NCBI GenBank assembly: GCA_037952775.1
Contig: JBANAY010000003.1
Span: 20,150,001 to 20,214,000 of the forward strand
Source: Clonostachys chloroleuca
Taxonomy: Eukaryota; Ascomycota; Sordariomycetes; Hypocreales; Bionectriaceae
Length of the DNA stretch: 64,000 nucleotides
Reading direction: 5' to 3'
Shown one piece after another: positions 60,901-64,000 of the stretch (its first letter is position 1; the number at the start of each line of letters is the position of its first letter). Below the pieces are notes generated by a model that searched no databases, was not told the DNA's origin, and was given only the letters and a program-made list of their open reading frames with translations. The position numbers were made by a program, and so were the translations under genes.

Positions 60901-63900
60901 AGACCTTAAGTTTATATATCTTAACTACTTCAGAAGTTATATACAGGAGCAGTATAGTATTACTCTATAGATATTAAATTAGGTAGAATAAAAGCAGCTA
61001 TATAAAGTAAGATATTATTAAATAGTAAAAGCTTATTAATATTATAGTAGAACTATACTAAAGTTATTATATACTAGTAGAGAAATATAAATAGTAATTA
61101 GATTAATTCTATTCTAGAGGTATATTTAAGCTCTTCAGACTAATAAATATAGGACTTACTATAAAATAATATACTATTACCTATCTAACTATCTTCCTCA
61201 GGATTTTATTCCTTATCCTTATATATAGGCTGGATATATATCTGGCTTATAGTTATATATTACTATAACCTTTAATACTGAAAGATTATACTTAACTGTA
61301 ACTACTCTAGTTTATATTTACTAAATAAGGTATCTTATTATATTAACTGTAAGGGACTTAGGAGGGGCTTTTAGTTACTTATACCCGGTCTGCAGGCTAG
61401 CTATTAGTTCTATTAGTATATTCTTACTCCTAAACTCTATATCCCAGGATATTCCTATTGCAGGGGCGATTTATATAATTATATATTTAATATATAAAAT
61501 AAGGAAATATATACTAGGGTATACTAGGATAAGGAATAATAAAAAAGTACTTTAGTTAGCTCTAAGTATTTCAGGGCTATTATATATAGTAGTTCTAAGT
61601 TCTTATAGAAATATTCTTAATATATATCCTTAGTACCGGTCTTAAACTGATTATAATATAGCTAAGACTATCTAAGCTCTAACTATACTATATACTTATA
61701 GTAAATCTTTTAAGATTAAATATAGAGCTATAGGAAGTATAGAAACTTGCCTAATAGTAAGTCCTTACTAAAACTAACTTTATAAGTATTACTTTCTGTA
61801 TACTATAGAAGCCTACTTATCTAGATAAAAAGGGTTTTATAGTTAGAATAGCTAAAGTTATATTCCTTATTATTTGAAATATAGCAGCCAGACTAATAAT
61901 ACTAGTAGATAAGATTATTAATAATATCAGCGGTTATACTAGATAAGTATAATCCAGCCTTAAGGTATAATACTATTACTAACTCCTTATTAAAGCTTCT
62001 TAAGTATTCTGGATATAGAATAAATTTTATAGTATATATCCTCTAATACTATATAGAAGTTAATATATAATCTGTAAACTATAGTATTTATAGGATTATA
62101 AATATTTTGGAGATTGTTTTTAGTATTAAAAAAATTACTATAGTCCTTATAGAAATTATATATAGCTATATTATATTATTCGAGGCTTTCTGGAGTATTA
62201 AAGGATCTATATAAGGTTTATAAAGCTTATAAGAGTTTTTTTAATACTTCTCTAGTACTATAGATAATATAAAATCAGGTTTATAAGGATAATATTTATA
62301 TCTGTAATAGTTTAATAATAAGGAGATATACTATTAGAGAGATTCGCAGTTTATAAAAGGATACTTGTATTATAGATAATATATCTTCAGATAACTATCT
62401 TAATAGTATTACTTAAAGCTCCCTTCTGTTCTGAACTTATAATTATAAACAGGGTATTCTATAGTAGAGTAATCTAGAGCTTTGAAGGAATAGGAAATAG
62501 GTAAAGGTAGACTATAAATATAGGCCGAGATACAGGATTATTAAAGGGCGGGCTATAAAGGGTCTCAGATCTATATTCTGCTAATATACTAATATTATAC
62601 AAACTCAGTATATTAGTTACTTAATCAGCTGCTCTTCTTTAGCAAAGGCTACTTTAAATATTATTTCAGATTCTATATATAGTATCTATCCTATACTTAT
62701 ATTATTTTCTTTTCTTAAGAAGCTGCTAGCTATATATACTCCTAGAGAATAATATAGAATTAAAGCTTTTACTTTATTCCTTTTATAAAGTCTATATCCT
62801 CTACTGTAACTCCTTGACTTACTAAAGCCTAGTATAAATAGCTCCCTCCTATACTAGATCGAGGATATTCGAATTAAAATAATATTAATACTATATCTTT
62901 ATACTGAGCGTGCTTCCTGTAGAACCTGATTAATCTATATATAGTTTAGAAGGATAACTAAGCTACTAAATTATACTGGTCCTGAACCTATAATTATCCT
63001 AGTAATATTAGATATAATCTGTAATAATTTAGCTAAAGAAGCTAGTGCTATATAATATAAGATAATATTCTTTATTAGGGAGTATTTTAATAAGGAAGTA
63101 TTCTGTATAATAGTTACCCGGGTACTCCTAGTATATAGAAAACTATATACTGAGCAGAGGCCGGACCTATAGTACTTCTACTAGTACTAACTAATAATTA
63201 AAGGCTATTAATTATATTATCTAGGGTATTACCCTATAATTATTAGAGTAAGTATAATAAAGGCAGTAAAAGAAGGTAAGATAGTAATATATAGCTAAGG
63301 GTAGTAACTGCTTATATTAGTATAGGAAATAAGCTTAGAAAGTAAACTAATTACTATATCTTAATTAATAGCTACTGTATAAGAGGATATCTGGATTATT
63401 ATATATTATACTGAAGAGGTTAAAGCTGTAATATATATATACTCTATACTGCTAGCTGGCTGAATAAAGCTACTGGAATTTTCCCCTTCCCTCTACCTAG
63501 TTACTAAAGCTAATTATAGTATACTATATATATAGGACCTTTAGCTTTTCTTATAGCTATTTATATATACTAGTTATCTCTAGATTCTTACTGACTTTAG
63601 ACCTAGCTAGAACCTGGTAATAGCAGAGTTATACTTTTATTATTATTATATAGTTATAATAGCTGATTATAACCTGTAGTAAAATATAGAGTTATATAGA
63701 TAGCTAGCTGACTAAGTTCTTGGAATTTAGTTAGCCTGTAGGCGTTATATTATTTAAAGCTGAGTTTAGATATAATATACTATCTATAATAGACTAGCAA
63801 TCTTAGTTAAAGAAACCGAGCTTTATTAAAATAGGGAGAATAACTCCCTTTTATTTATAATAGAGTATGGTTTTTTATACCTCCGGAATTCCTTTATTAG

Positions 63901-64000
63901 AAGGGTTTATATAATATATAATATAACCGCTTTATAACTAAGCTTATTAAGGCGCTTATCTTATTAGTTATTCCTACTTATAATAATTATAAGTTTATTA
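57974..64000. other. RIP-mutated AT-rich sequence of unassigned origin
   Basis: Six kilobases without an open frame, slightly less AT-saturated than the Gypsy and Copia copies. Plus-strand conceptual reading between about 60,100 and 61,600 gives coding-like stretches broken by TAG/TAA at probable Trp and Gln positions (for example EEEEEYIELVINIIIL near 60,440), suggesting the relic of a large transposon ORF. I could not assign a family, and found no terminal repeats inside the window. The element probably continues past the edge. Confidence 0.5.

Overview
The window is nuclear DNA of a filamentous ascomycete (Pezizomycotina). The evidence is short 45-110 nt introns with GTRNGT donors and CTRAY branch points, typical fungal families (Zn2Cys6 and PF11951 regulators, HET, NmrA, calpain-like, SDR), and long AT-rich blocks with the signature of repeat-induced point mutation (RIP). 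No tRNA, rRNA or CRISPR was recognised. Spliced coordinates are my own reading; each model closes to a whole number of codons.

Gene-bearing left part, 1-23,399. It starts inside a long coiled-coil gene resembling the cortical nuclear-migration protein ApsA/Num1 (minus strand, running off the window). A gap of about 5 kb follows, then a calpain-family gene with Ser at the catalytic Cys position. Next comes a same-strand pair: a Zn2Cys6 activator and a TetX/UbiH-type FAD monooxygenase. Then a decayed HET-domain gene, a small acidic orphan protein, a classical SDR, and a PF11951-type regulator convergent with the SDR.

Mobile block 1, 23,400-44,002. A 20,603 bp insertion with long terminal inverted repeats (GAGTG...CACTC) is flanked by a 9 bp target duplication GATTGTTCA. 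It lies inside an arylsulfotransferase-like gene relic; joining the two flanks across one TSD copy restores that reading frame. The block is a nested stack whose empty sites can still be read. The TIR element received a Tc1-like insertion (TA), a complete Gypsy (TSD AACAG) and solo LTRs (GTTAT, TATAT; inside the first a further one with TAATA). The Gypsy in turn received a complete Copia (TSD ATAGT) in opposite orientation.

Gene island, 44,003-46,262. It holds the upstream half of the split arylsulfotransferase relic and an intact four-exon NmrA-like oxidoreductase gene.

Mobile block 2, 46,263-64,000. A second complete Copia (7,053 bp, TSD ATTAC, internally duplicated 3' LTR) is followed by two truncated Gypsy copies and about 6 kb of RIP-degraded sequence I could not assign.

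In both blocks CpA/TpG and CpG are almost gone; surviving CpA sites are nearly all in CAG/CTG. The outermost 50-100 bp of several elements are much less mutated. The genes look like an accessory, transposon-bordered neighbourhood next to one conserved gene; I see no complete biosynthetic cluster.
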